From assembly GCF_049801075.1 (NCBI RefSeq), contig NZ_JBNAGG010000005.1, positions 62,001-126,000 on the forward strand: a stretch of DNA of 64,000 bases. The letters run 5' to 3'. The position numbers and the translations under genes are program-made. This DNA is from Maritalea sp049801075 (lineage in GTDB: Bacteria > Pseudomonadota > Alphaproteobacteria > Rhizobiales > Devosiaceae). How positions within the stretch are numbered: position 1 is the stretch's first letter; every line of letters starts with the position of its first letter. The notes beneath the pieces were generated by a model, which saw nothing but the letters and a program-made list of their open reading frames with translations, did no database searches and was not told where the DNA came from. This document shows positions 1-7,892 of this stretch, in pieces.

Positions 1-241
1 CTTCTACATCTACAATATTTGCGATCATGAGGAATGTTACGCTGAAGTTGGCTCACAGGCCGTGGCCTACACGACAGGCGTGCCCGCCATGATCGGCGCG
101 GCGCAAGTGTTGAAAGGCAATTGGGTTGAGCCAGGTGTTTGGAACATGGAACAGCTCAATCCAGATGATTTTATGGACATGCTGAACGCCCATGGCCTAC
201 CTTGGGAAGTGCATGAATTGGACGCGCCTGCCAAGTTCTAA
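1..241 (+). CDS. Carboxy(nor)spermidine dehydrogenase (saccharopine dehydrogenase family), C-terminal part
   Basis: The gene enters from the left edge. The readable frame begins at base 2 and ends with TAA at 239-241, giving about 79 residues. The tail has the HEECYAEVGSQAVAYTTGVP segment typical of the C-terminal domain of LYS1-like carboxynorspermidine or carboxyspermidine dehydrogenases. These enzymes condense a diamine with aspartate semialdehyde and reduce the product. The next gene is nspC, the decarboxylase that follows in the same pathway, which supports this assignment over lysine metabolism. Substrate (norspermidine or spermidine branch) cannot be decided from the fragment. Confidence 0.8.
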   Translation, partial: FYIYNICDHEECYAEVGSQAVAYTTGVPAMIGAAQVLKGNWVEPGVWNMEQLNPDDFMDMLNAHGLPWEVHELDAPAKF

Positions 242-247
242 TTTTTC

Positions 248-270
248 AGGGGCGGGCAACCGCCCCTTTT
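248..270 (+). terminator. Intrinsic terminator or attenuator between dehydrogenase gene and nspC
   Basis: A 7-bp G+C stem (GGGGCGG at 249-255, CCGCCCC at 260-266) closes a GCAA tetraloop and is followed by TTTT. It starts 7 bases after the upstream stop codon and ends about 20 bases before the nspC start. It would limit nspC transcription by read-through or act as an attenuator. Confidence 0.7.
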
Positions 271-289
271 GCTTTGGAGTTTTCGCCTT

Positions 290-1459
290 ATGGCCGAGAT
301 GATGCAAACCCAAGCTGGGGATGCGGGAGCTTTCACCTCTTTTGATTTGAGCCGCGTGCCTACCCCTTGCTTTGTGGTGGATGCGCACGCGATTGAACGC
401 AATCTCAAAATTCTTGCTGATGTAAAAGCCCGCTCTGGCGCGCATGTACTCTCAGCGCTCAAAGCCTTCTCTATGTTCGAGGTGGCGCCCCTAGTGTCGC
501 GCTATTTGGATGGCGTGTGTGCATCCGGGCTTTATGAAGCCAAGTTGGGGCGTGAGGAATATGAAGGGGAAGTGGCCACGTTCTGTGCAGGCTATAAAGA
601 CAGTGAGATTGATCAGATCATCGCCCTTTCTGACCATATGATTTTTAACAGCCCCAGCCAGAAGGTCCGCTTTTTGGCCAAATGCCAAGCCGCGGATGTG
701 AGCGTTGGATTGCGCATCAATCCTTTGCACTCCGAAGGTGAAATTCCGAAATATGACCCTTGCGCGCCCTGCTCCCGTTTGGGCACGCCGATCAATCAGT
801 TGGATGATGAGGTTTTGGATGGCATGGACGGGCTGCACATGCACACATTGTGCGAGCAAGGCTTTGAGCCTTTGGCACGCACATGGGCGGCAATCGAACC
901 CAAACTCGCCCCCTATTTGCCCAATTTGAAATGGCTCAATTTTGGCGGCGGGCACCATATCACCCGCGCTGATTATGACCGCGAAGGTCTGATCGACTTT
1001 ATCAAAACCATTCGCGAGAAATATCAGGTGGATGTGTATTTGGAACCCGGTGAAGCCGTTGCACTGGATGCTGGCATTTTGGTGGGTGAAATTTTGGATT
1101 TGCCTCATAATGTGATGGATTTGGCGATCACTGACATTTCTGCCACATGCCATATGCCAGATGTGATTGAAGCGCCCTATCGCCCTGCCCTGATGGGCGA
1201 AGCGACCCACGGCCACACCTATCGGCTTGGCGGCCCGTCATGCCTCGCGGGTGACGTAATCGGCGATTATACTTGGGATACGCCGTTGCAAGTGGGCGAC
1301 AGGTTCGCCTTTCTGGATCAGGCGCATTATTCCATGGTCAAAACCAACACTTTTAATGGCGTGCCCTTGCCCGCCATCGCCCTGTGGAACAGCGAGACCG
1401 ACGCGCTGACAATGGTGCGCGAATTTTCCTATGATGATTTTAAAAACCGATTGAGCTGA
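290..1459 (+). CDS. nspC: Carboxynorspermidine/carboxyspermidine decarboxylase
   Basis: A 389-residue PLP enzyme of the alanine racemase-fold decarboxylases. It removes CO2 from carboxynorspermidine or carboxyspermidine to give the triamine. Visible landmarks are the PLP lysine in SALKAFSMF (about residue 58), the HTLCEQ segment, the PLP-phosphate loop in LNFGGGHH, YLEPGEAVALD, and the catalytic cysteine region GGPSCLAGD. The ATG at 290 was chosen because GGAG lies about 11 bases upstream; a TTG at 269 would fall in the terminator. It sits between the pathway dehydrogenase and an agmatinase-like gene, so the three form a polyamine unit. Confidence 0.9.
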   Translation: MAEMMQTQAGDAGAFTSFDLSRVPTPCFVVDAHAIERNLKILADVKARSGAHVLSALKAFSMFEVAPLVSRYLDGVCASGLYEAKLGREEYEGEVATFCAGYKDSEIDQIIALSDHMIFNSPSQKVRFLAKCQAADVSVGLRINPLHSEGEIPKYDPCAPCSRLGTPINQLDDEVLDGMDGLHMHTLCEQGFEPLARTWAAIEPKLAPYLPNLKWLNFGGGHHITRADYDREGLIDFIKTIREKYQVDVYLEPGEAVALDAGILVGEILDLPHNVMDLAITDISATCHMPDVIEAPYRPALMGEATHGHTYRLGGPSCLAGDVIGDYTWDTPLQVGDRFAFLDQAHYSMVKTNTFNGVPLPAIALWNSETDALTMVREFSYDDFKNRLS

Positions 1460-1465
1460 GGCGTT

Positions 1466-2314
1466 ATGAGCATTTTTCTGGATAGTGAATTAAACGAGCA
1501 GGAGCGTCAGCGGGAAGCGGCCAAGTTTGTGGTGATCCCCATGCCACTGGAGCGCACGGTTTCTTATGGTGCCGGCACCGAGGCAGGCCCGGAAGCCATT
1601 ATCGAAGCGTCCAACGAATTAGAGCGTATCTGCATTGGCCGCGAGCCTGCCCTTGATGGCATTTTTACTGAAGATGCTGTTGCATGTGATGGGCCATTAC
1701 CTGATGTGATGGAGCGCTTGGCTCAGTGCACTGCACTGGCCGTGGAAGAGGGCAAAATTCCTGTGACGCTAGGCGGCGAACATTCGCTCACCTATGGCGC
1801 CGTGTCAGGCGTCTCACGCGCATTGGGCAAGAAGGTTGGTATTTTGCAAATCGATGCCCATGCCGATCTACGCATTGCCTATCAAGGCGAAAAGCACTCC
1901 CATGCCTCCGTGATGCACCTTTTGTGTGATGATGGGCACCATCTCGCCCAATATGGTGTGCGTGCTTTGTGTCAGCAGGAGATAGACTCGCGCGAGAAAT
2001 ACGGTGTGACATTTATCGATGCTGAAGAATTGGTGATGGAAAACATCACCAGCGCAGTGCTGCCAAACGATTTCCCTGAAGAGCTTTATATCAGCTTTGA
2101 TGTGGATGGGTTGGACCCGTCCATTATGCCTGCCACTGGCACGCCTGTGCCAGGCGGGTTGGGCTATTATCAATCCCTGTCCATCATCGCATCCTTGCTG
2201 CGTGGCCGCAACATTGTCGGCATGGATATTGTGGAATTGGCCCCTGACGATAAAAGCCAGGCTTGGGATTTCACTGCCGCGCAGATTGCCTATCGGTTGA
2301 TGGCGCTGGTTTAG
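1466..2314 (+). CDS. speB: Agmatinase/ureohydrolase family protein
   Basis: A 282-residue ureohydrolase. The manganese-binding motifs are present: GGEHS, IDAHADLR and SFDVDGLDP. The family hydrolyses agmatine to putrescine and urea; some members act on other guanidino compounds. The start lies 6 bases after the nspC stop, with GAGG overlapping the nspC stop region, so the genes are co-transcribed. Supplying a diamine precursor to the flanking enzymes fits agmatinase best. Substrate specificity within the family is inferred from this context. Confidence 0.85.
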   Translation: MSIFLDSELNEQERQREAAKFVVIPMPLERTVSYGAGTEAGPEAIIEASNELERICIGREPALDGIFTEDAVACDGPLPDVMERLAQCTALAVEEGKIPVTLGGEHSLTYGAVSGVSRALGKKVGILQIDAHADLRIAYQGEKHSHASVMHLLCDDGHHLAQYGVRALCQQEIDSREKYGVTFIDAEELVMENITSAVLPNDFPEELYISFDVDGLDPSIMPATGTPVPGGLGYYQSLSIIASLLRGRNIVGMDIVELAPDDKSQAWDFTAAQIAYRLMALV

Positions 2315-2382
2315 GAGCTGGGTTCATCGCTGCACCAATGTGCAGCGGTGGTTTGGAAATATCGCCTCACACACTCCGTCCA

Positions 2383-2401
2383 CCCCGGACTTGATCCGGG
2401 G
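2383..2401. repeat. Palindromic intergenic repeat, copy 1
   Basis: CCCCGGA (2383-2389), spacer CTTGA, TCCGGGG (2395-2401). The phrase CCGGACTTGATCCGGGGTCC is a very common dispersed palindrome in alphaproteobacterial intergenic DNA. It is not a terminator because no T-run follows. Confidence 0.75.
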
Positions 2402-2467
2402 TCCAAGCAGTTTTGATGGTGTTTCGGGAATTGTCGCTGCTTTGTGCATCACACATTCGCTACATGG

Positions 2468-2490
2468 ATTACCGGGTCAAGCCCGGTAAT
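2468..2490. repeat. Palindromic intergenic repeat, copy 2
   Basis: ATTACCGGG (2468-2476), spacer TCAAG, CCCGGTAAT (2482-2490). It has the same design as the copy 85 bases upstream: a G+C palindrome around a 5-base spacer with the reverse-complement core TCAAG/CTTGA. The two appear to be oppositely oriented members of one family. Confidence 0.7.
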
Positions 2491-2723
2491 GACGATGGGT
2501 AGTGGGGTCCAGCGCTGTGTACTATCACACTTTTATCATATCGCCGCCGTTGTTCGCTGCACCCGCTCTGTCTGCGCTCTCCCCGCTAGGCTGGCCCGGC
2601 ATGCCATCACCTTCATGCGGCGCCGTCGTTCGCGGTGCTCACTATCCCGGCGCCCCCGGCTCTTTCTCGCCGCCGTCGCTCACTTCGTTCGCTACGCTCT
2701 CTACCCCAACACCCCCGCCAGAC

Positions 2724-2757
2724 TTGCCAAATGGCATATTTTACACTATATATGCCA
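2724..2757 (+). promoter_or_regulatory. Promoter and autoregulatory operator of the toxin-antitoxin operon
   Basis: TTGCCA (2724-2729) and TATATA (2747-2752) are spaced by 17 bases. An inverted repeat TGGCATAT (2732-2739) / ATATGCCA (2750-2757) covers the spacer end and the -10 region. A ribosome site AAGGAG follows 14 bases before the antitoxin start. An antitoxin-bound palindrome on the -10 is the usual design for autorepressed toxin-antitoxin operons; binding is inferred. Confidence 0.6.
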
Positions 2758-2771
2758 AAAGGAGATAAATC

Positions 2772-3182
2772 ATGCTGAATGAAGTGCGGCGCACACCGGC
2801 GCAACCGGACGATAAAGAGATAAGCCAAGACGAAGCTGCGGCGATGGCGCGGGCTACGGTGAATTTGTTTCGTCGGTGGGAGCTGAATGATGCGCAAGCA
2901 CGCGAACTTTTAGGCGGCATGGCGCCGCGCACATGGGCGCGGTGGAAGAAGGGTGATATGGGACGCATTGACCGAGATTTGGCCATGCGCATGTCGATCC
3001 TGATGGGCGTTCATAAAGGGCTGCGCTATTTATTTTCCGATCCCCATCGCGGCTATCAATGGGTGAAAAAGCCAAGCACAGCTTTTGCCGGACAGTCAGC
3101 GTTGGACGTGATGTTGGGCGGGTCTATTTTTGATCTTGCCCGCGTGCGGAACTATTTGGATGCGGAGCGCGGTGGCGCGTGA
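2772..3182 (+). CDS. Xre/MbcA/ParS-type antitoxin (DUF2384)
   Basis: 136 residues. The N-terminal half carries a helix-turn-helix-like segment (about 20-75, including LLGGMAPRTWARWKKG), and the C-terminal half (about 80-136) looks like the ParS toxin-binding domain with the terminal pattern LDVMLGGSIFDLARVRNYLD. Antitoxins of this family bind RES toxins and repress their own operon. The stop codon overlaps the toxin start (GTGA), so translation is coupled. The palindrome over the promoter fits autoregulation. Confidence 0.88.
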   Translation: MLNEVRRTPAQPDDKEISQDEAAAMARATVNLFRRWELNDAQARELLGGMAPRTWARWKKGDMGRIDRDLAMRMSILMGVHKGLRYLFSDPHRGYQWVKKPSTAFAGQSALDVMLGGSIFDLARVRNYLDAERGGA

Positions 3183-3874
3183 ATATTCACACAATTCCGA
3201 CGCGGCAGGTCACATGGGCCCGTACATTTCGCATCATCCGATCAATTTTCCCGCCCATCGATTTATTTGAAGATATTGCTGACCCGGCAGATTGGGATGC
3301 GCTTGCCTCGGCGGAAGCCAAGAGTAATCCACGCATCGTAGACCAGATCGGCACGCTTGCCTTGGTGCCGCCAGAACGTCGCGTGGGTGGCATTGGGGCC
3401 AGCTATGTTATGGCGCCGTTTACTCATGTTTCGAAAGATCGACCAGGTCGCTTCACCGACGGAAGCTATGGCGTCTATAGCGCTGGTGACCGCGAAGAAG
3501 TGGCCATTTATGAAGTTGCGTATCATCATGGGCGCTTTATGGCTGCCACAAATGAAGATCCCGGCTGGACTGCGCAATTCCGCTTGCTGATCGGCTCCAT
3601 AGATCAACTTCTGCATGATCTAGACAGCATGGCAGAAATGCTGTTGCCCCATGATTGGACGCAAAGCCAAAAGACAGGCGCTGCGCTGCGCGCCGCTGGC
3701 AGCAATGGCATCATTTATCCAAGCGTGCGCGCACCGGAAGGCAAATGTATTGGGATTTTCTGGCCAGACCTGCTGCCGATACCGCATCAGGCAGATCACT
3801 TTGATTTTCATTGGAACGGTGCTGAGGTGGACAAAGTGCGCAATTGCAATAGCGGGAAAATTTTTGCACTTTAA
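3179..3874 (+). CDS. RES-domain toxin, probable NAD+-degrading enzyme
   Basis: 231 residues with the RES-family layout: an N-terminal WARTFRI region, the central GRFTDGSYGVYSAGDREEVA block, and a late SNGIIYPSVR segment that supplies the conserved serine/tyrosine/arginine set. Characterised RES toxins (MbcT, Res of Xre-Res pairs) deplete NAD+ and stop growth. The start is GTG overlapping the antitoxin TGA. It lies next to dispersed palindromes, a common place for mobile toxin-antitoxin modules. No frameshift is visible, so it is probably active when unpaired. Confidence 0.85.
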   Translation: MNIHTIPTRQVTWARTFRIIRSIFPPIDLFEDIADPADWDALASAEAKSNPRIVDQIGTLALVPPERRVGGIGASYVMAPFTHVSKDRPGRFTDGSYGVYSAGDREEVAIYEVAYHHGRFMAATNEDPGWTAQFRLLIGSIDQLLHDLDSMAEMLLPHDWTQSQKTGAALRAAGSNGIIYPSVRAPEGKCIGIFWPDLLPIPHQADHFDFHWNGAEVDKVRNCNSGKIFAL

Positions 3875-3901
3875 GGCATACTTAAAACATGGAGATTTTT
3901 C

Positions 3902-4342
3902 ATGCCAATGCCACAGGAATATCAACGAGCTCATATTATTTTTGATCAAATTTTGACTGATCTGTGCGACGAGTTGCACCTAGCAACCCGCAATCAAACC
4001 TATACTTTGCTGCAATCCGTGCTTCTTACTTTTCGTCGACGCCTTACCGCGCCACAAGTACTAAAATTTGCTTCGCTTTTGCCACCAGTTGCGCGCGCTA
4101 TTTTTGTTAAAAATTGGGATGAGCGTGAATATACGCCGAAATTTAGCAGCGAGAACGATCTTGTTGAAGAAGTCAAAGATTTGCGACGTGACCACAATTT
4201 TGCCGATCGTCACGCCATTAAAGGTGTAACGCACATATTGCGCCGCTATATGGATGAGGCAAAGCTCGATGCGGCCTTAGCAGAAATTTCGGAAGACGCA
4301 GTTGCCTATTGGCAGTATGACAAAGCTAGTCTTTGCGCTTAA
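3902..4342 (+). CDS. DUF2267 domain protein
   Basis: 146 residues, soluble and mostly helical. It has the pattern of DUF2267 proteins: an N-terminal LRxAxxxLxxRLTxxQVxxFASLLP-like region (here RRRLTAPQVLKFASLLPPVA) and a C-terminal half rich in acidic and hydrophobic residues. The function of the family is unknown. ATG at 3902 has GGAG 9 bases upstream. The 3' end overlaps by 17 bases the convergent small membrane gene. Confidence 0.7.
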   Translation: MPMPQEYQRAHIIFDQILTDLCDELHLATRNQTYTLLQSVLLTFRRRLTAPQVLKFASLLPPVARAIFVKNWDEREYTPKFSSENDLVEEVKDLRRDHNFADRHAIKGVTHILRRYMDEAKLDAALAEISEDAVAYWQYDKASLCA

Positions 4343-4526
4343 ACGCCAGATATTCGCGCAGCCCGGTCACCAAATAGAACAAGGCGACGGCAAAGCCGCC
4401 CAGCACTGAATAAAAAATCAGTGACCCGACCGGCGCTGCATCTGGCCCGATTACAAACGTCAATGCGATGAGCGCGACCAAGATCGCGCCCACAATTTTG
4501 CCCATGCCTGGATCGTTCAAATTCAT
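4326..4526 (-). CDS. Small membrane protein coupled to lepA
   Basis: 66 residues with two predicted membrane helices (about residues 8-25 and 31-52) and a basic C-terminus (FKRKD). Its ATG shares one base with the lepA stop codon (TGATG), so translation is probably coupled to lepA. No named family recognised. The position suggests co-expression with EF4; no function can be assigned. Confidence 0.6.
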   Translation of the reverse strand: MNLNDPGMGKIVGAILVALIALTFVIGPDAAPVGSLIFYSVLGGFAVALFYLVTGLREYLAFKRKD

Positions 4527-6328
4527 CAATTGTCGCCCATTTTAAGCGCTTTGATGAAGGCTTCTTGCGGAATTTCGACCTTGCCGAACTGTCGCATTTT
4601 CTTCTTACCCGCTTTTTGCTTGTCCAACAGCTTACGCTTACGGCTAGCGTCACCACCATAACATTTCGCGGTTACGTCTTTGCGCAAGGCAGAAATGGTC
4701 TCACGAGCAATCACCTTGCCGCCAATCGCTGCTTGAATTGGAATTTTAAACAGGTGCTGCGGGATCAGCTCTTTGAGTTTTTCGCACATTACGCGACCAC
4801 GCGCCTCAGCGGCAGAGCGGTGCACCAACATGGACAGCGCATCCACAGGTTCGCCATTGACCATGATGGCCATTTTCACCAAATCGCCAGCGCGATATTC
4901 CGAGATTTGATAGTCGAAACTCGCATAGCCTTTGGAGATCGATTTCAACCGATCGTAGAAGTCGAACACAACTTCGTTGAGCGGCAAATCATATTGCACC
5001 ATGGCGCGGCTACCCACATAGGACAGATCAACCTGAATGCCCCGGCGGTCCTGACACAATTTCAGAATTGCACCCAAATATTCGTCAGGTGTGAGGATAT
5101 TGGCTCGGATCCACGGTTCGCGGATCTCTTCAATTTTCATCACATCCGGCATATCTGCTGGGTTGTGCAATTGCGTATCGGTGCCGTCGCGCATGCCAAG
5201 TTCATAAACAACGCTTGGCGCGGTGGCGATCAAATCAAGGTCAAACTCACGGCTCAACCGTTCCTGAATAATCTCGAGGTGCAACAGCCCCAAAAAGCCA
5301 CAACGGAAACCGAAGCCGAGCGCTGCCGATGTTTCCATTTCATAAGAGAAGCTGGCATCGTTCAACCGCAATTTGCCCATTGCGGCGCGCAAATCTTCAA
5401 AGTCGTTTGCATCAACGGGGAACAAGCCACAGAACACAACTGGCTGTGCCGGGCGGAAACCTTCCAGCGCTTTGTCGCAAGGCTTTTTCGCGTCAGTGAT
5501 CGTGTCACCCACATTGGTGTCGGCTACTTCTTTGATCGAAGCGGTGATAAAGCCAATTTCGCCTGGGCCCAATTCGCCTGTTTCGATGAGCTTGGGTGTA
5601 AACACACCTACCCGGTCAAGATCATAGATCGCGCCGGTATTCATCATTTTGACCTTTTGGCCTTTTTTGATTTTGCCATCGATCACGCGGATCAACACTA
5701 CAACGCCCAAATAGGCATCGTACCAGCTGTCGACCAACATCGCCTTCAATGGCGCATCTACATTGCCTTCTGGTGAAGGCAACCGTTCAACAATTGCATC
5801 GAGAACGGTTTCAACGCCGATCCCGGTTTTAGCTGAGATCTCTAATGCGTCAGAGGCATCGAGGCCAATCACGTCTTCGATTTGCTGCTTCACGCGATCA
5901 ACATCAGCGGCGGGCAAATCAACTTTGTTGAGCACAGGCACAATCTCATGATCAACTTCGATGGCTTGATAAACGTTTGCCAAGGTTTGGGCTTCCACCC
6001 CTTGAGACGCATCAACCACCAGCAATGAGCCTTCACAAGCTGCGAGCGAACGGTTCACTTCATAGGCAAAGTCCACGTGTCCCGGTGTGTCAATCAAGTT
6101 GAGCACATAGGTCTCACCATCCTTGGCTTCATATTTCAGCCGCACGGTTTGCGCTTTGATGGTGATGCCACGCTCGCGCTCAATATCCATGTTGTCGAGC
6201 ACTTGTTGCTGCATTTCACGCTCGGTCAACCCGCCTGTGAGTTGAATCAAGCGGTCAGCCAAGGTGGATTTACCGTGGTCGATATGGGCTACGATGGAGA
6301 AATTGCGAATATTTTTAAGCTCTGTCAT
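4526..6328 (-). CDS. lepA: Elongation factor 4 (back-translocating GTPase LepA)
   Basis: 600 residues, the full family length. The GTPase domain shows AHIDHGKSTLADRL (P-loop), DTPGHVDF and NKVDLP. The domain II/III region and the LepA-specific C-terminal domain, ending in lysine-rich KRKLLDKQKAGKKKMRQFG, are intact. EF4 binds ribosomes and helps remodel stalled or incorrectly positioned tRNA complexes, mainly under ionic stress. The ATG at 6328 begins the conserved MTELKNIRNFSIVAHIDHG. Confidence 0.98.
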   Translation of the reverse strand: MTELKNIRNFSIVAHIDHGKSTLADRLIQLTGGLTEREMQQQVLDNMDIERERGITIKAQTVRLKYEAKDGETYVLNLIDTPGHVDFAYEVNRSLAACEGSLLVVDASQGVEAQTLANVYQAIEVDHEIVPVLNKVDLPAADVDRVKQQIEDVIGLDASDALEISAKTGIGVETVLDAIVERLPSPEGNVDAPLKAMLVDSWYDAYLGVVVLIRVIDGKIKKGQKVKMMNTGAIYDLDRVGVFTPKLIETGELGPGEIGFITASIKEVADTNVGDTITDAKKPCDKALEGFRPAQPVVFCGLFPVDANDFEDLRAAMGKLRLNDASFSYEMETSAALGFGFRCGFLGLLHLEIIQERLSREFDLDLIATAPSVVYELGMRDGTDTQLHNPADMPDVMKIEEIREPWIRANILTPDEYLGAILKLCQDRRGIQVDLSYVGSRAMVQYDLPLNEVVFDFYDRLKSISKGYASFDYQISEYRAGDLVKMAIMVNGEPVDALSMLVHRSAAEARGRVMCEKLKELIPQHLFKIPIQAAIGGKVIARETISALRKDVTAKCYGGDASRKRKLLDKQKAGKKKMRQFGKVEIPQEAFIKALKMGDN

Positions 6329-6614
6329 GGGCAGGTGATTACCAGCTTTCTATGCACAAGAAAAGAGAAATTGGTAACCATCTGTGAAAAGGCGCAATCC
6401 CCTGCAAAACGGCGAGCCGCGCCCTTATGGCTGCCCCGCAAATTGCGCTCGAATTAACCTTGTTTCAATTCACAATTTCTTGTTGATCCGCTGCCTTGTT
6501 CACCGCGATCGCTGCCGTTAAGTTTAGCGCAACTTGTCTTGCTCCATCATCGGGTGATCGACCAAGGCAGATGAACGAGAAATGAGCGCGTTTGCAAATT
6601 GGGAGGTCAATAGA
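6329..6614. other. Divergent intergenic region, lepA / cytochrome gene
   Basis: 286 bases between divergent genes. It must contain both promoters. No convincing hairpin or repeat was seen, apart from the ribosome site GGGAGG at 6601-6606 that sets the start of the next gene. Confidence 0.5.
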
Positions 6615-7070
6615 TTGCATCACAAAAAACCTAGTCGAATGAAAACCTTTTTAATCGCGGCAAGTATGATTGCTTTGCCGGGATTGGTGTTTGCGCATGG
6701 GGGCGCCATGGGCCCCACCAAGGTGCGCATGGATGCAATGGTCTCCACGAAAGATAGTTTAAGCCGATTGCAAAAAGCGACGACCGGCACTGAGATTAAT
6801 CGCGCCGCCGCAGAACAATCTTTGGCGGAATTGCAAACATTTGCTGCAGCGCTTCCGACCTTGTTTGAAGAAAAACATTTGCCTGCGATGAGCGAAGCTC
6901 TGCCCAGCATTTGGGAAAATGCGGAACAATTTGACACCGAAATTCGTTTCTTTGCAGAGCAAGTGGATTTGGCACAAGCCCAACTGGACGACAATCCAAG
7001 CCAAGTGCTGCGCACAGTTGCAGCGGGGTGTGCGTCATGCCACGATAAGTTTAGAGAGAAAAAACAGTAA
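6615..7070 (+). CDS. Cytochrome c' family protein (class II c-type cytochrome)
   Basis: 151 residues when started at TTG 6615. That codon is 8 bases after GGGAGG and gives a signal peptide with a basic N-region (HHKKPSR) before MKTFLIAASMIALPGLVFA. The ATG at 6639 is the alternative. The mature protein is a four-helix bundle type with a single C-terminal haem motif CASCH followed by DKFR, the usual arrangement in cytochrome c'. Members act in the periplasm and bind NO or transfer electrons. The downstream extensin-like gene starts 5 bases after the stop. Confidence 0.85.
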   Translation: MHHKKPSRMKTFLIAASMIALPGLVFAHGGAMGPTKVRMDAMVSTKDSLSRLQKATTGTEINRAAAEQSLAELQTFAAALPTLFEEKHLPAMSEALPSIWENAEQFDTEIRFFAEQVDLAQAQLDDNPSQVLRTVAAGCASCHDKFREKKQ

Positions 7071-7075
7071 ATGCC

Positions 7076-7795
7076 GTGAGGAGGGCAAATCCAATTCGAT
7101 TTACGTTTTTGCCCCTCGCTTCCTTGGCCTTTTTGGCACCCACATTCGGCGTGGGTGCTGCGCCTGTGCCGCCGCCTCGTCCTGCCCAATTGGCGGAAGT
7201 GGAAGATCCTACCACCAGCAAACCGGAACCTAAACAGCCTGTTTACCAGGCTGCATGCCCTGCATTGATGAGCGACGATGTGGATGCCAAGATCATACCG
7301 CCCACCGAACATGATGGCTGCGGCACCCAGTCACCATACCAGCTAAACTCGATCAAAGTTTCAGGGCGCGACATCAAGCTGGCGACGCCGGCCACAGTGA
7401 ATTGTGCCATGGCCACGGCTTTTATCGATTGGGTGAAGCGGGTCGACCAGCTAAGCCGCATCACACATGATGCGGGGATCAAATCCATCAGCACGGGCAC
7501 AAGCTATATGTGCCGCCGCCGCAACAATGCAAAAACTGGCAAGATTTCTGAGCATGGTTTTGCCAATGCGATTGATTTGACGGGATTTGTTTTGACCAAT
7601 GGCGAACAGGTGCAGCTGCCTGAAGCCTGGCAAGCGGGCCGCGAGGACCAGAAACTGATCCGACAAAGCCATAAATTGGGATGTGAAATCTTCACGACAG
7701 TGCTCGGACCAGAGGCCAATGCATTGCACAAAGACCATTTGCATCTCGATATGGGGTGCCACGGCAAAAGCTGCACCTACAAAATCTGCGATTGA
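7076..7795 (+). CDS. Extensin-like C-terminal domain protein, secreted
   Basis: 239 residues from GTG 7076. A hydrophobic N-terminal export signal is followed by a proline-rich linker (about residues 30-55) and the extensin-like C-terminal domain. That domain contains CPALMSDD, many cysteines, SEHGFANAIDLTGF and HKDHLHLDMGCHG. The spacing of SEHGxxxAxD and DHxHLD resembles LAS/M15-type zinc peptidases, so peptidoglycan cleavage is possible; this is an inference from motif similarity. Six or more cysteines suggest disulfide bonds in the periplasm. Confidence 0.8.
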   Translation: MRRANPIRFTFLPLASLAFLAPTFGVGAAPVPPPRPAQLAEVEDPTTSKPEPKQPVYQAACPALMSDDVDAKIIPPTEHDGCGTQSPYQLNSIKVSGRDIKLATPATVNCAMATAFIDWVKRVDQLSRITHDAGIKSISTGTSYMCRRRNNAKTGKISEHGFANAIDLTGFVLTNGEQVQLPEAWQAGREDQKLIRQSHKLGCEIFTTVLGPEANALHKDHLHLDMGCHGKSCTYKICD

Positions 7796-7850
7796 TTGCC
7801 CCACATCGCAAATAAATTTGATTGCGAGTTGTTCTTGTAAAAAATCAGGA

Positions 7851-7864
7851 TTAGATTGAACTAA
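7851..7864. promoter_or_regulatory. Possible iron-control (Irr-like) site upstream of mbfA
   Basis: A small inverted repeat TTAG (7851-7854) / CTAA (7861-7864) lies 28 bases before the mbfA start. In rhizobia mbfA is known to be Irr-controlled, with sites of a TTAGAA-TTCTAA type. The match is short, so this is only a candidate. Confidence 0.25.
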
Positions 7865-7892
7865 ACATGCTGATTTTTTTGGGAAATAATCC

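Larger units (their letters stand above)
2315..2771. other. Repeat-bearing intergenic region
   Basis: About 450 bases without a credible gene. It holds two palindromic repeats of one family (listed separately), a C-rich, G+C-rich stretch at about 2550-2715 with phrases such as TCGCTCACTTCGTTCGCTACGC, and then the promoter of the toxin-antitoxin pair. Short open frames here have a repeat-driven, arginine/proline-rich composition and no start signals. Confidence 0.7.

Noticed and set aside
2444..2782. Open frames of 88-112 residues in the repeat region after speB
   Set aside because: Produced by C-rich repetitive DNA; no ribosome site, odd composition, and they cover the toxin-antitoxin promoter.
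4565..5776. 403-residue plus-strand open frame opposite lepA
   Set aside because: Lies wholly antisense to the intact, highly conserved lepA; histidine/arginine-rich translation typical of a shadow frame.
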